Origin: Acetobacter ascendens
Lineage (GTDB): Bacteria > Pseudomonadota > Alphaproteobacteria > Acetobacterales > Acetobacteraceae
Assembly (NCBI RefSeq): GCF_001766235.1
Contig: NZ_CP015164.1
Span: forward strand, 620,001 to 684,000
Direction: 5' to 3'
Length of the DNA: 64,000 nucleotides
Below the pieces are notes generated by a model. It was not told the DNA's origin, did no database searches, and saw only the letters and a program-made list of their open reading frames with translations. Both the position numbers and the translations under genes were made by a program. Within the stretch, counting starts at the first letter, position 1, and each line of letters begins with the position of its first letter. Positions 1 through 8,608 of this stretch are shown here, in pieces.

Positions 1-31
1 GCTGATCTGGATGTATTTGCACTAAATGCTC

Positions 32-70
32 AAAAGGGCTGCCTGATGTATTTTCAGGCAGCCCTTTTTA
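32..70. terminator. Rho-independent terminator
   Basis: A GC-rich inverted repeat of about 13 bp (arms from 33 and 54) has A-rich and T-rich flanks on both sides, so it could stop transcription in either direction. It lies about 20 bp past the stop of the minus-strand TPR gene and may also end a + strand gene that lies outside the window. Confidence 0.85.
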
Positions 71-90
71 TTTGCCGTGTAGAAAAGAAA

Positions 91-1695
91 TTATTTTTTG
101 TGCTGTGCCAGAATGGTTAAAACCTCGGCAACGCGTTCCACGACATCATCCCACTTTCGCGGGGTCGTTTGGCGGATAATCTGCAACGTGGGGTACCACG
201 GGCTATCTGTGCGCCCGCTTAGCCAGCGCCAGCAGTTATCGTACCGATCCATCAGCAAAACAGGTTTGCCCAACCCACCAGCCAGATGCACCACAGAGGT
301 ATCTACCGTGACCACAACATCAAGAGACATGATGAAGGCTGCTGTATCATCCATATTGTGGAGAAGGTGTGTGGGATCATACAATACCATGTTGGGTGGT
401 GGATCATTCATCTGCTCGGCATAGGGGCCTTTTTGCAAACTGATGAGATTGACGCCTTCCACATCCCCTAATGGAGAAAGTGTGCGCAGGTTTATGGAGC
501 GTCTGCGGTCTACAATATGGGCGGAAATTGTATTGGGCCGGGGTGCACCGCCCCAGACCAGCCCCACATTCAAATTATCATTTTCAGGCAGGAATTTTGC
601 CAGTTCGCGCACTTTTATAGTGTCTGCCCGCAAATAAAGTACCGGTGCCCCCATGGCATCCGGTGTGGCAGAAAAAACGCGGGGCAGGCTGATAAATGGG
701 CAATGCCAATCAAATGGCGGCGTGGTGCCACCTACCTGCACAATGTGTGCGCCCACAACCCGCTTACAAAGTTCACCTAGTGTTTCTGGCACCCATAAAT
801 GCGGAATGGCCCCCCGATCTGAAAGTGGCTTAATATAGCGCAGATACATTAAAGTATCTCCAAGCCCTTCCTCCTGCGTAATCAGGATACGCTTGCCCCG
901 GATGTCCGTATTTGGCCCCAATGAAGGCATAAGCGTGCTGGGGGGCAGGCTGGTATGGCCGGGCAGACGCAAGCGCCATTCATGTTCTGTCCAACCCTGT
1001 GCATAACGCCCGGCTTTAAGCAACGTAATAGAGTGGTTTAGGCGGACTTGTGGTTCCGTAGGGCGGAGGGAGATGGCCCTACGGTAGTAATCCAGCGCTT
1101 CATCCAACCGCCCTTTGCCTGCCAGCATACACCCGATGTTTGAAAGTATACCTGCGTGATCTGGTTGGGTTTTTAAAACACTTTGCAGATGAGCCAAGGC
1201 TTCATCAAAACAGCCTTGTTCAAGCATCGCCATGGCCAACAGGTTGTGGGAGTGCATGCTGTTGGGCCGCAGTTCAATAGCTTGGCGTAACAGGCTGATA
1301 GCTTCATCAAACAGCCCACATTGCACCAGCAGATTGCCCAGAATATCATAGATACGGGCATCCTGCGGCGTGCGCGTAAGCGCAGCGCGGCATGTGGCTT
1401 CTGCCAGAGGGCGTTTGTCCAGTTCTGCCAGCAGATCACTCAGTGCTTGTAACGGATGCTCTGTGCCGGCATGGCGGGAAGCAATATCACACAGAATTTC
1501 TGCGGCTTCTTCCGGCTGGCTGGTTCCTGCAAGGCAATATGCATACAGAGTTTTAGCCAGATCATTATTGCCTGTGCTGAACGGCTCCAGAACAGCAAGC
1601 ATTTCGTTGAAGTGACCCGCAATAATTTCTGTACGTGCACGCCGCAACGTCAGTTGATCGGGCAGGGTAGGGGCAGAAGCAGCAGGAGTATTCAT
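91..1695 (-). CDS. TPR protein with GT9-like glycosyltransferase domain
   Basis: A 534-residue protein with two parts. Residues about 90-230 hold several tetratricopeptide repeats, recognisable by the spaced G/A-Y/F-A-P pattern (for example 'LGNLLVQCGLFDEAISLL'). Residues about 260-520 resemble the ADP-heptose:LPS heptosyltransferase (GT9/GT-B) fold, with a 'VTVDTSVVHLAGGLGKPV' nucleotide-sugar-site motif near 470. No signal peptide or membrane segment is seen, so it is probably cytoplasmic. This TPR-GT architecture is common in alphaproteobacteria, but its acceptor is usually unknown; polysaccharide or protein glycosylation is an inference. The gene stands alone, with a terminator just downstream. 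Confidence 0.75.
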   Translation of the reverse strand: MNTPAASAPTLPDQLTLRRARTEIIAGHFNEMLAVLEPFSTGNNDLAKTLYAYCLAGTSQPEEAAEILCDIASRHAGTEHPLQALSDLLAELDKRPLAEATCRAALTRTPQDARIYDILGNLLVQCGLFDEAISLLRQAIELRPNSMHSHNLLAMAMLEQGCFDEALAHLQSVLKTQPDHAGILSNIGCMLAGKGRLDEALDYYRRAISLRPTEPQVRLNHSITLLKAGRYAQGWTEHEWRLRLPGHTSLPPSTLMPSLGPNTDIRGKRILITQEEGLGDTLMYLRYIKPLSDRGAIPHLWVPETLGELCKRVVGAHIVQVGGTTPPFDWHCPFISLPRVFSATPDAMGAPVLYLRADTIKVRELAKFLPENDNLNVGLVWGGAPRPNTISAHIVDRRRSINLRTLSPLGDVEGVNLISLQKGPYAEQMNDPPPNMVLYDPTHLLHNMDDTAAFIMSLDVVVTVDTSVVHLAGGLGKPVLLMDRYDNCWRWLSGRTDSPWYPTLQIIRQTTPRKWDDVVERVAEVLTILAQHKK

Positions 1696-1760
1696 GATGG
1701 CATTAGGTATCGTTCAAAACAGATGAATGAATAACACAAGGCAGGTAATGTGTAGGCAAT

Positions 1761-1794
1761 AAAAAAACCCGACACGATAGTGTATCATGCCGGG
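1761..1794 (-). terminator. Terminator of carD
   Basis: Read on the minus strand, an imperfect stem (arms about 1768-1777 and 1785-1794) is followed by seven T. It lies about 40 bp past the carD stop. Confidence 0.75.
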
Positions 1795-1834
1795 CGATGA
1801 ACCTGAATGTATAAAGTAACGGAATGTAAAAGGT

Positions 1835-2425
1835 TCAGGCAGCTTTCATAACTGCTGTCAGGGATTCCAGAACTTCAGTCGGGTCTTTGTTTTCCAAAAC
1901 AGCCACTTCGGCCACAAAACGTTCCTGCGCGGCTTCAAACAGCTTGCGTTCACTAAAGCTGCCATCCAGACTATCAACATTGCGGCGCAGATCACGCAGC
2001 ACTTCGGCAATCTGGACCAGATCACCCGAGTTGATTTTTTCCTGATAAGCTACGGCGCGGCGGGCCCACATGCCTTTGCTGACATGCGGCTTACCCTTGA
2101 TAATGGCCATGGCCTTATCCACAATCTCGCGCGAGACGATTTTGCGCAGGCCAGCCTTACGGGCCTTGCTGAGCGGGATGCGCAGTGTCATCTGGTTGCC
2201 GGGGAATGAAATCTGGATAACTTCCAGCTTCGTTCCGGCAATTTCATCAACCCCTATCCGGTCTACCCGCCCCACGCCATGGGCGGCATAGACAATGGCA
2301 TCGCCTTCCTCAAAAGGATCTTCATCCTTTACTTTTGTTTTTGCTTGGGCTGCCGTAGCAGCTGCAGCGGTGCGTGCCATGGCGTCTGTCACGCCGCCTT
2401 TAGGAGGTGCTCTGAACGTGTTCAT
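1835..2425 (-). CDS. carD: CarD family transcriptional regulator
   Basis: A 196-residue CarD/CdnL-type regulator. The N-terminal RNA-polymerase-interacting Tudor-like domain starts near residue 37 ('FEEGDAIVYAAHGVGRV') and is followed by the helical C-terminal domain that binds promoter DNA upstream of the -10 element. Known family members bind the beta subunit and stabilise open complexes at rRNA and growth-related promoters. The Ala/Thr/Lys-rich stretch before residue 36 is outside the conserved fold, and a second ATG at residue 16 could be the true start. It has its own terminator and appears to be a single-gene unit. Confidence 0.92.
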   Translation of the reverse strand: MNTFRAPPKGGVTDAMARTAAAATAAQAKTKVKDEDPFEEGDAIVYAAHGVGRVDRIGVDEIAGTKLEVIQISFPGNQMTLRIPLSKARKAGLRKIVSREIVDKAMAIIKGKPHVSKGMWARRAVAYQEKINSGDLVQIAEVLRDLRRNVDSLDGSFSERKLFEAAQERFVAEVAVLENKDPTEVLESLTAVMKAA

Positions 2426-2490
2426 AGCTAGAGCTTATAGCATAAAACCGCAGCGTTGTCTTGTAAAAGAGAAAACTGCGGTTCTGCTAT

Positions 2491-3366
2491 TCAGTATTGC
2501 ACACCGTTTACAGCAACAAGAGGCGGGGCTGTTGGGTCTCCGGTAGGCTGGGTGACGTCAATTTCAATATTTCGTGCCATGGTTGCCATAGGCAGTGCAT
2601 GCGGCGTGCCGGAAAAGGGTTCCTGCAGATCGTTCGCGCTTTTATCCAGCACCAAAAACAGGCAGCCCACCAAAGATGAACCCAGCGGCGTAATCCATTC
2701 CAGCGTCTGCACCATGGAAAGGGGCAGCACGATGCAAAAAATGTTCACCAATGTGCGCGGCAAGGCCGAAAACTGCATGGGCAGAGGTGTATTACGAATA
2801 CGCTCCAACCCGCCTTGGGCGTTGGCAATGTCAGACAAAATGCGATCAATTTGCCCGTGCACCGCGCCATCAATGCCCTTTTTATTCACTTCCTCCGTAA
2901 CGCCCAGCCCAATCTGATACAAAATGGCATTGGGCTTGTTCCGATAATGAACAATGGCATCTTGCATATAAGGGGGCAGCAGACGCTGAATATCGGCTGA
3001 GGCATCTTCTTTCCCCAATGCCATACGCAGGGCATGGGGGTAGGCGGCAATGGCGTACATCAGATCATGCCGATCTCCTAGCAATGTGCCGGCCTGTCGG
3101 CCAAAGGAGCGGCAGTTGTTGGTAATGGCGCCCCACAATGTGCGGGCTTCCCACCAGCGTGCATAGGCGCTGTTGCTGCGGAAGCCCATGAACAACGCCA
3201 GTGCAGAACCAATAAGGGAAACCGGCAGGCTGGGCTGTTCCATCCACTCCTGATGGAACACCTGAAAAAGCACGACTACAATTAAATCCCATCCTGCCAT
3301 CAGCAGGATAACACCTAGAATTTCTTTTCCGATAATGCGTAGCCCGACCCTTTGGTCAACAATCAT
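2491..3366 (-). CDS. Bestrophin-like channel (YneE/UPF0187 family)
   Basis: A 291-residue membrane protein of the bacterial bestrophin family. It has hydrophobic segments near residues 15-35 and 45-65, then the family's 'GFRSNSAYARWWEAR' stretch, and another hydrophobic pair near residues 205-245. Bacterial homologues form pentameric inner-membrane channels, cation-selective in Klebsiella, while animal members are chloride channels; ion selectivity here cannot be read from the sequence. It is transcribed away from the S-formylglutathione hydrolase gene across a 144-bp AT-rich gap that presumably carries both promoters. Confidence 0.85.
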   Translation of the reverse strand: MIVDQRVGLRIIGKEILGVILLMAGWDLIVVVLFQVFHQEWMEQPSLPVSLIGSALALFMGFRSNSAYARWWEARTLWGAITNNCRSFGRQAGTLLGDRHDLMYAIAAYPHALRMALGKEDASADIQRLLPPYMQDAIVHYRNKPNAILYQIGLGVTEEVNKKGIDGAVHGQIDRILSDIANAQGGLERIRNTPLPMQFSALPRTLVNIFCIVLPLSMVQTLEWITPLGSSLVGCLFLVLDKSANDLQEPFSGTPHALPMATMARNIEIDVTQPTGDPTAPPLVAVNGVQY

Positions 3367-3510
3367 TCACAAATCTCCGCGTGTCAGAAAAGCGTTCTTG
3401 CCTGAACCTATATCAACATGGCACGAAAAAAGGAGTTTCTTAACAATACATATATTTATTTCATATTTTTCAGCACGATTGCGGATTTTTGAAGAAACAG
3501 GAGGGTAGAA

Positions 3511-4377
3511 ATGGATACGCACCCAACCGGCTTGCATCTGCGTGAAGAGCACGTATGCCACGGTGGTAAGGTACAGTTTTATGAACACTTTTCCCGCACT
3601 TTGGGGCTTACCGCCCGGTTTGGTGTGTTCTTGCCGCCAGCAGCCTGCGCCGGACAAAAGGTGCCGGTTGTTTATGCACTGGCCGGGCTAACCTGCACGG
3701 AAGAAACGTTCCTGATTAAATCCACCGCATTGGCAGAAGCCGCGCGTTTGGGGCTGGCATTGGTGGCGCCCGATACATCGCCACGCGGCGCAGGCGTGCC
3801 GGAAGAAGATAAAGATTGGGATTTAGGCACCGGCGCTGGTTTTTATCTGGATGCCACGCAGCAGCCTTGGAGCAAACATTACCGCATGGGCAGTTATATT
3901 GCGCAAGAACTGCCAGAACTTGTGGAGCAGACCTTGCCGTTGGATAGCGCGCGGCGTGGCATTATGGGGCATTCCATGGGCGGGCATGGTGCGCTGATAC
4001 ATGGCTTGCAAGCGCCAACATTCTGGAAATCCATATCAGCTTTTGCGCCTATTGTGCATCCGGCGGCTGTGCCGTGGGGAAAAAAGGTATTTACCGCGTA
4101 TTTAGGGCCAGATCAGGCCGCATGGCGCACGTATGATGCGGTATGCTTGTTAGAAGATGGCCACAAACACTCCAACACCATTCTGGTTGACCAAGGTGAG
4201 GCTGACCAGTTTTTGCAACGCGAGCTTCAGCCATGGCATTTACAACAAGCGGCGGAACAGTTTGGGCAAAAGCTGAACCTACGTCAGCACGCGGGGTATG
4301 ATCATTCCTACTGGTTTGTACAAAGCTTTGCGGCAGACCATTTGCGCCATCATGCGGCCAATTTGAAAGTAGGCTGA
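3511..4377 (+). CDS. fghA: S-formylglutathione hydrolase
   Basis: A 288-residue esterase-D-type alpha/beta hydrolase that cleaves S-formylglutathione to formate and glutathione, the last step of glutathione-dependent formaldehyde removal. The nucleophile elbow 'GHSMGGHGA' places the catalytic Ser near residue 155; the Asp and His are expected near 'DQGEADQF' and 'GYDHSYWF'. Length matches the family (about 280). The start follows a clear ribosome site (aggagg) 8 bp upstream. The usual partner, glutathione-dependent formaldehyde dehydrogenase, is not adjacent. It converges on ydcF with only 5 bp between stops and no clear terminator. Confidence 0.93.
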   Translation: MDTHPTGLHLREEHVCHGGKVQFYEHFSRTLGLTARFGVFLPPAACAGQKVPVVYALAGLTCTEETFLIKSTALAEAARLGLALVAPDTSPRGAGVPEEDKDWDLGTGAGFYLDATQQPWSKHYRMGSYIAQELPELVEQTLPLDSARRGIMGHSMGGHGALIHGLQAPTFWKSISAFAPIVHPAAVPWGKKVFTAYLGPDQAAWRTYDAVCLLEDGHKHSNTILVDQGEADQFLQRELQPWHLQQAAEQFGQKLNLRQHAGYDHSYWFVQSFAADHLRHHAANLKVG

Positions 4378-4382
4378 ACTTT

Positions 4383-5033
4383 TTAGGAGTGGAGGGCGCG
4401 GCTCAGGCCGGGAGAGGTAAATCCCCCCAGCGCGCCCAGCCATTTAAGATATTCCAACGCCAGAAGCCGCAAAGAGGAACGGCGCAGAGGGTGTTCCATG
4501 GCAGGAGGCAACACCGGATAGGGGTACAAGGTTACATCCGGCAATGTGCGGCTGAACTCCAGCAATGCGCGGCGCATGTGGTAACTGGCAGTCACAACGA
4601 TAAGAGATGTAATATGGTTATCCGCAACCCAAACGGCTGTTTCTGTGGCGTTACCAATGGTGGAGCGTGCCTGATACCCAAGAGTAATACGGTCCGCCAA
4701 AGCCGGAGGGGCTGTGGGGGGTAAAAGCTCACCCAGTGTAGTTTGGGTATCCACCCCTGAAATTAGTAGTTTCTCGCCCTGATTACGTGCGAGCAGATTA
4801 AGCGATGTATCAATGCGCCCCACACCACCTGTAAGTGCAACAATGCCATCTGCATGGGGCAAATAGCCCGGTGGACGTAGGGCATCATTTACAAACCAAC
4901 CAAACCCACCGGTAAAGGCAAAGCAGGCCAGTAAGATCAGCCGGAATGAAAGCCGTATGAAAAGCATGATCGAGCCAGAAGGGCGCGGTCCAGATGGCTT
5001 GCGGTGAGGGATTAAGGGAGCCGCCGCAGCCAT
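4383..5033 (-). CDS. YdcF family (DUF218) membrane protein
   Basis: A protein of about 216 residues with one N-terminal membrane helix (about residues 24-45) and a DUF218/YdcF domain marked by 'DGIVALTGGVGRIDTSL' and 'TASYHMRRALLEF'. Relatives (SanA, YdcF, ElyC) are linked to envelope or peptidoglycan processes, but the reaction is not firmly known. The ATG at 5033 overlaps the end of ftsX by 22 bp, suggesting translational coupling; an ATG at 4967 just before the membrane helix is an alternative start. The position behind ftsEX fits an envelope role. Confidence 0.8.
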   Translation of the reverse strand: MAAAAPLIPHRKPSGPRPSGSIMLFIRLSFRLILLACFAFTGGFGWFVNDALRPPGYLPHADGIVALTGGVGRIDTSLNLLARNQGEKLLISGVDTQTTLGELLPPTAPPALADRITLGYQARSTIGNATETAVWVADNHITSLIVVTASYHMRRALLEFSRTLPDVTLYPYPVLPPAMEHPLRRSSLRLLALEYLKWLGALGGFTSPGLSRALHS

Positions 5034-5956
5034 AGGCGCACCATGCTCTGTGTTGTAATCCAGCAAATAAAGGCTGCAACAAATGGTAGTGCAGCAAAGG
5101 CAACCAGCATATCTGTTGGAATAACGTTTTGCAGGGTTTGCCAATCTGGCAGCAACAGCGTGTCAGACTGGAGCGAGATATTGGCAAAAGGCGCTGCCAT
5201 TCTGAACAGAACCAGCAAAGGCACCATGGCCAGAACAGTGCCAGCCAAACTGCCACCTAGCCCCAGCATGGCCGTGCGCCAGGCAAAGCGGCCTGCAATA
5301 TAGCCATCTGATGCTCCCAGCCCGTGCAGAATTTCAATAATATCGCGGCGGGTTGAAAGGCCAGCACGTGTGGCAAGGCCGGTTACAAGCGTGGCAATGC
5401 CACCAACGGTTAGCAGCGCTAAACCTGCGCAGGCTAAAAGGCTGTTTGCCAGTGCTTTCAGGCGTTCTCCCCAGCTTGCATTATGCTCCACAATGGTACC
5501 GGGTACATGCGCGGTAAGAGTTTGTTCCAGATCTTTCGGCACCTGCGTGTTGTCTGGCAAACGAATGCGGATAATAGCTGGTAGTGGGAGGGCGGAATTA
5601 TCAGCTTCACCCAACCAAGGTTCTAAAAGCCGTGCCAGTTCCTCTTTATCCAAGCGGTGCATCACCGAGCCGGGAGGCAGGGTGTTGAGGTCTGCCAAAA
5701 CAGCTTCCGCACGGGTGGGGCCTGCGGGTTCTTTTTTGCTGGCAGGGGTAAGGGGTTGATCCGGATCTGGCACCTGCACGGTTACAAGTTGGGCAGCACC
5801 TCCGGCCCAGCGGGCAGAAAGCGCGCGCGCGCCTGTTGCCCCGGCAAGGGTTAAAGCTGCCAGAAAGCTCATCATGGCTACAAGCGTAAACAGGCTGCGG
5901 TCTGGCAGGGCTTCGGAAACAGAAAGGCCGTCCTTACGGCCAGAAAAGGGCATCAT
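5012..5956 (-). CDS. ftsX: Cell division ABC transporter permease FtsX
   Basis: A 314-residue FtsX-type permease. There is one N-terminal membrane helix (about residues 22-45), a periplasmic domain (about 46-165) and three C-terminal helices, the standard four-helix layout. With FtsE it forms a divisome complex that, in other bacteria, uses ATP to activate periplasmic cell-wall hydrolases rather than to move a substrate. Its start codon overlaps the ftsE stop as ATGA. The periplasmic loop is divergent, as is usual outside enterics; no partner hydrolase gene is adjacent. Confidence 0.9.
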   Translation of the reverse strand: MMPFSGRKDGLSVSEALPDRSLFTLVAMMSFLAALTLAGATGARALSARWAGGAAQLVTVQVPDPDQPLTPASKKEPAGPTRAEAVLADLNTLPPGSVMHRLDKEELARLLEPWLGEADNSALPLPAIIRIRLPDNTQVPKDLEQTLTAHVPGTIVEHNASWGERLKALANSLLACAGLALLTVGGIATLVTGLATRAGLSTRRDIIEILHGLGASDGYIAGRFAWRTAMLGLGGSLAGTVLAMVPLLVLFRMAAPFANISLQSDTLLLPDWQTLQNVIPTDMLVAFAALPFVAAFICWITTQSMVRLWLRRLP

Positions 5957-6633
5957 GGCGTTGCCCCTTCATTCTGCACCAATCGGCCGCGTTCCAGATA
6001 CAAAGCGGGGCGTTCTAGCCTACGGATTAGGGCCTCGTTATGGGTTGCCACAACCATGGTGGTGCCCATGTCACTCAGTTCGGCAAACATATCCAATAGG
6101 CGGTGGGCTTGGCTTTCTTCCAGCGCGTTGGTGGGTTCGTCTGCCAAAATCAGGCCCGGACGGTGAATAATGGCGCGGGCAATCGCTGTACGCTGCTGTT
6201 CCCCACCAGAAAGGCTGGCTGCGGGGGTATTCAGGCGCTCACCCAAACCCACCCATTTAAGAATGGCGTGAATTTCATCCTGAATTTCATCTTCAGGACG
6301 TTTTTGCAGGCGCAAAGGCAGGGCCACGTTATCCGCAACACTCAGGCCGGGAATAAGTTTGTAATCCTGATGCACCATGCCGATTCTCTGCCGCAGGCGC
6401 ACAAAATGTGCACGCTTTTCTGCCTTGGAAACAGGCTTACCCAAAAGCAACATGCGTCCTTCAGTGGGGAGTGTTTCAAGGTGCAGCAGGCTTAACAGGC
6501 TGCTTTTACCTGCGCCCGATGGGCCAAGAAGCCAGCGGAATCCCCCTTGCGGAATAGAGAAGGAAAGATCGGACAATACTTGCGTATTCTGCTTTTTGCC
6601 CCGCCGCCATGAAACGTTTTCCAGACGGATCAT
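5953..6633 (-). CDS. ftsE: Cell division ATP-binding protein FtsE
   Basis: A 226-residue ABC ATPase. Walker A 'GPSGAGKSS' lies at residues 37-45, the Q-loop follows in 'GMVHQDYKLI', the signature is 'LSGGEQQR' and Walker B is 'LILADEP'. I chose the ATG at 6633 ('MIRLENVSW') because it matches the family N-terminus; a longer reading frame upstream has no family similarity. It is first in ftsE-ftsX-ydcF, and the 4-bp ATGA overlap with ftsX indicates coupled synthesis of the two subunits. Confidence 0.93.
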   Translation of the reverse strand: MIRLENVSWRRGKKQNTQVLSDLSFSIPQGGFRWLLGPSGAGKSSLLSLLHLETLPTEGRMLLLGKPVSKAEKRAHFVRLRQRIGMVHQDYKLIPGLSVADNVALPLRLQKRPEDEIQDEIHAILKWVGLGERLNTPAASLSGGEQQRTAIARAIIHRPGLILADEPTNALEESQAHRLLDMFAELSDMGTTMVVATHNEALIRRLERPALYLERGRLVQNEGATP

Positions 6634-6904
6634 ACTGGAACCATAAAGGACAGAAGTGGCATAAAGCGGAGCAATTGTTGCATGTATGTAGTGTAACCGA
6701 GAGGCAGGGGGAGTGTCGATTGAAAGACACAACATACTGCTTAATAAACGGTATGTTCCATCTTTTTGGCGCGATGTCTGGCGCGAACGGGTGTTACCTG
6801 TGCTAAGGGAGATGCCAAATCTGTTCTTCCGTTCGATGCCTTAGCCTCGCATCTGCGTGCAGCAGGCGCAGGGAGGAAGGCAGCCTTGTATCAAGAGAGT
6901 GTTC

Positions 6905-7954
6905 ATGAAGATCGTCTGTCCTTCCTGCGGTGTGGCCTATCAGGTTCCAGAGGCTCTTCTTGCCAAAAGGCATATGCTCAAGTGCTCTGCCTGTGGCGTT
7001 AAATGGCGGATTCAGATCCCGCAGGCCCAGCCCGCGCCGACAGCAGAGCCTGTGTCGCATGAACACGCTCAACCGCAATCTGCCCTATCAGAAGCAACAC
7101 AATCACACAGCGCGCCAGAAGAAAAAGTAGCCTCTGTTCCGGCATCTTCGGAAGCTCCTATTGCGGATAAAACGGATTCGGAGCCTCTGCCGGCAGAAGA
7201 GCCTCCGGTACCACAGGTGCCTGCTCCAGAACCCGTTGCCGAGGAAATACCAACAGCACCGGCACCAGTTGAAGAACTGGCACCAGAAGCCCCCGTTCAG
7301 CCACCACCTGAACCTCAGCCTGTTCCACCGCCATCGGAGGAACCTGCGCCGGAATTTCCCAGCGCGCCTGCTGTGGAACCGAAACCTGTAGTCGAGCCAG
7401 AAGAGCCAGTTGCACCGCAGCCCGCGCCAGAAGTGCCGCAGCCAACAATGGTGCGGCAGGTGCATGTAACGCAAACACCTCCGCCATATGTTCAGCCGCA
7501 TGTTGAACCCACGCTATCGTCTGCTGCACAACCTTCCGCTCCAGCTAACCCCGTAGCTGCAGCAGAACCGCAGCAGCCAAAAGAACCCGCTACACAAACA
7601 AGACAACGCTCTGAACCTTTGCGCAGGGCATCACCCGCAGCGGCACCTTCTGCACCCGCAGTGGCACCAGGCGTAGGGGCTACAAACACGCCACGGCCTA
7701 TGGGAATGCCCAAGGTAAGGCCGGAAGTGGCGCAGGCTTATGCCCAAAGTGCAGCGGCGCATGTTGCGCAGCCCAAGGCGCAATTGGCACGTAAGCTTGA
7801 TGTAAACGGGCTGATTTTAACGGAAAAATTCTGGAAAATAGCCTGGATTTTCAGCATTGTTCTGGCTGTTATCGGCTTTGTGGCTATCTGGCATTGGTGG
7901 AATGCCATTGTGCATGCATGGCCTGCGGCAGCGCGTCTGCATCGTGCAGGTTAA
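6905..7954 (+). CDS. Zinc-ribbon, proline-rich membrane protein
   Basis: About 349 residues. An N-terminal zinc ribbon of the MJ0042 type has two CxxC pairs (CPSC at residues 4-7 and CSAC near 28-31). Residues about 40-300 are low-complexity and rich in Pro, Ala, Glu and Val, and one membrane helix follows near residues 320-340. The layout suggests a cytoplasmic ribbon and a flexible linker tied to the inner membrane. Such proteins often sit beside ftsEX in alphaproteobacteria and it is divergent from ftsE here; a division-related role is inference. The ATG at 6905 was chosen because the ribbon begins right after it. Confidence 0.7.
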   Translation: MKIVCPSCGVAYQVPEALLAKRHMLKCSACGVKWRIQIPQAQPAPTAEPVSHEHAQPQSALSEATQSHSAPEEKVASVPASSEAPIADKTDSEPLPAEEPPVPQVPAPEPVAEEIPTAPAPVEELAPEAPVQPPPEPQPVPPPSEEPAPEFPSAPAVEPKPVVEPEEPVAPQPAPEVPQPTMVRQVHVTQTPPPYVQPHVEPTLSSAAQPSAPANPVAAAEPQQPKEPATQTRQRSEPLRRASPAAAPSAPAVAPGVGATNTPRPMGMPKVRPEVAQAYAQSAAAHVAQPKAQLARKLDVNGLILTEKFWKIAWIFSIVLAVIGFVAIWHWWNAIVHAWPAAARLHRAG

Positions 7955-8007
7955 TAACCTGATACGAAAAGACGCGCCTAATTTGTCAGGGTGAGTTTGC
8001 GCAGCTT

Positions 8008-8403
8008 TTACATGCTGCGTCCGGCCAATGTTGCCAGAGTGGCGCCAGCGGCTGCCAGGGCCATCAGCATAATACCATCCCAGATCAGGCCGCTTGCTGT
8101 AAGATCATGCCCAGCAATAACAAGATGATGCGGAATGGCGGAAGCCACATTGGCAATGGCGTCTCGTGCTTGCGGGTCTGCCGATGCAGCGGATTTGGAA
8201 AGAGCACCAACCAGTGCGGGCAGGGCGGCCCATGCCACACCCGCAATCAGCAGCAGTGGGGCAAATAGCTCGGCAATCTGTTGCACAAAATAGAACGCAA
8301 AATAACAGACAGACCAAATAGCTGTGCGCACAAGGGCAAAGCCAGAAGTGCCAGAACGGGAGGCAGCGGAAGACTGGGAAGAAAGAGGCATGCGCGGGTC
8401 CAT
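8008..8403 (-). CDS. Small hypothetical membrane protein
   Basis: A 131-residue protein I do not recognise. It has a polar Ser-rich N-terminus, a hydrophobic segment near residues 27-65 that could span the membrane once or twice, an Ala-rich middle and a final hydrophobic stretch near residues 103-125. The ATG at 8403 is preceded by an 'aagga' ribosome site; the open frame continues upstream but that part has no coding character. It converges on the zinc-ribbon gene. No function can be assigned. Confidence 0.55.
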   Translation of the reverse strand: MDPRMPLSSQSSAASRSGTSGFALVRTAIWSVCYFAFYFVQQIAELFAPLLLIAGVAWAALPALVGALSKSAASADPQARDAIANVASAIPHHLVIAGHDLTASGLIWDGIMLMALAAAGATLATLAGRSM

Positions 8404-8608
8404 AGGTATCGTTCCTTGCCGGCAGTAAACAGGGCCGAGTAGTTTGCTGTATCCAACCCACAGAGCGCGCAGGCGGACTATTCTTGCCCTGTATATACAG
8501 GCACAAGGTAAAGCATGCCAATGGATAGCCATATGACGTATGCAAGACATGTTTTCATATGAGTAACGCATTCGCGATGAGGGTGTGAGGGCAGAGTTTT
8601 GTTAGAAT

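Noticed and set aside
7138-7480. Possible tandem DNA repeat in the proline-rich region
   Set aside because: The repetition is of amino-acid type (Pro, Glu, Ala) with irregular units; no regular DNA period, so it is not a CRISPR or VNTR.
7103-7529. Open frames antisense to the proline-rich part of the zinc-ribbon gene
   Set aside because: Low-complexity translation (Trp/Arg-rich or Val/Ala/Gln-rich) produced by the repetitive + strand codons.
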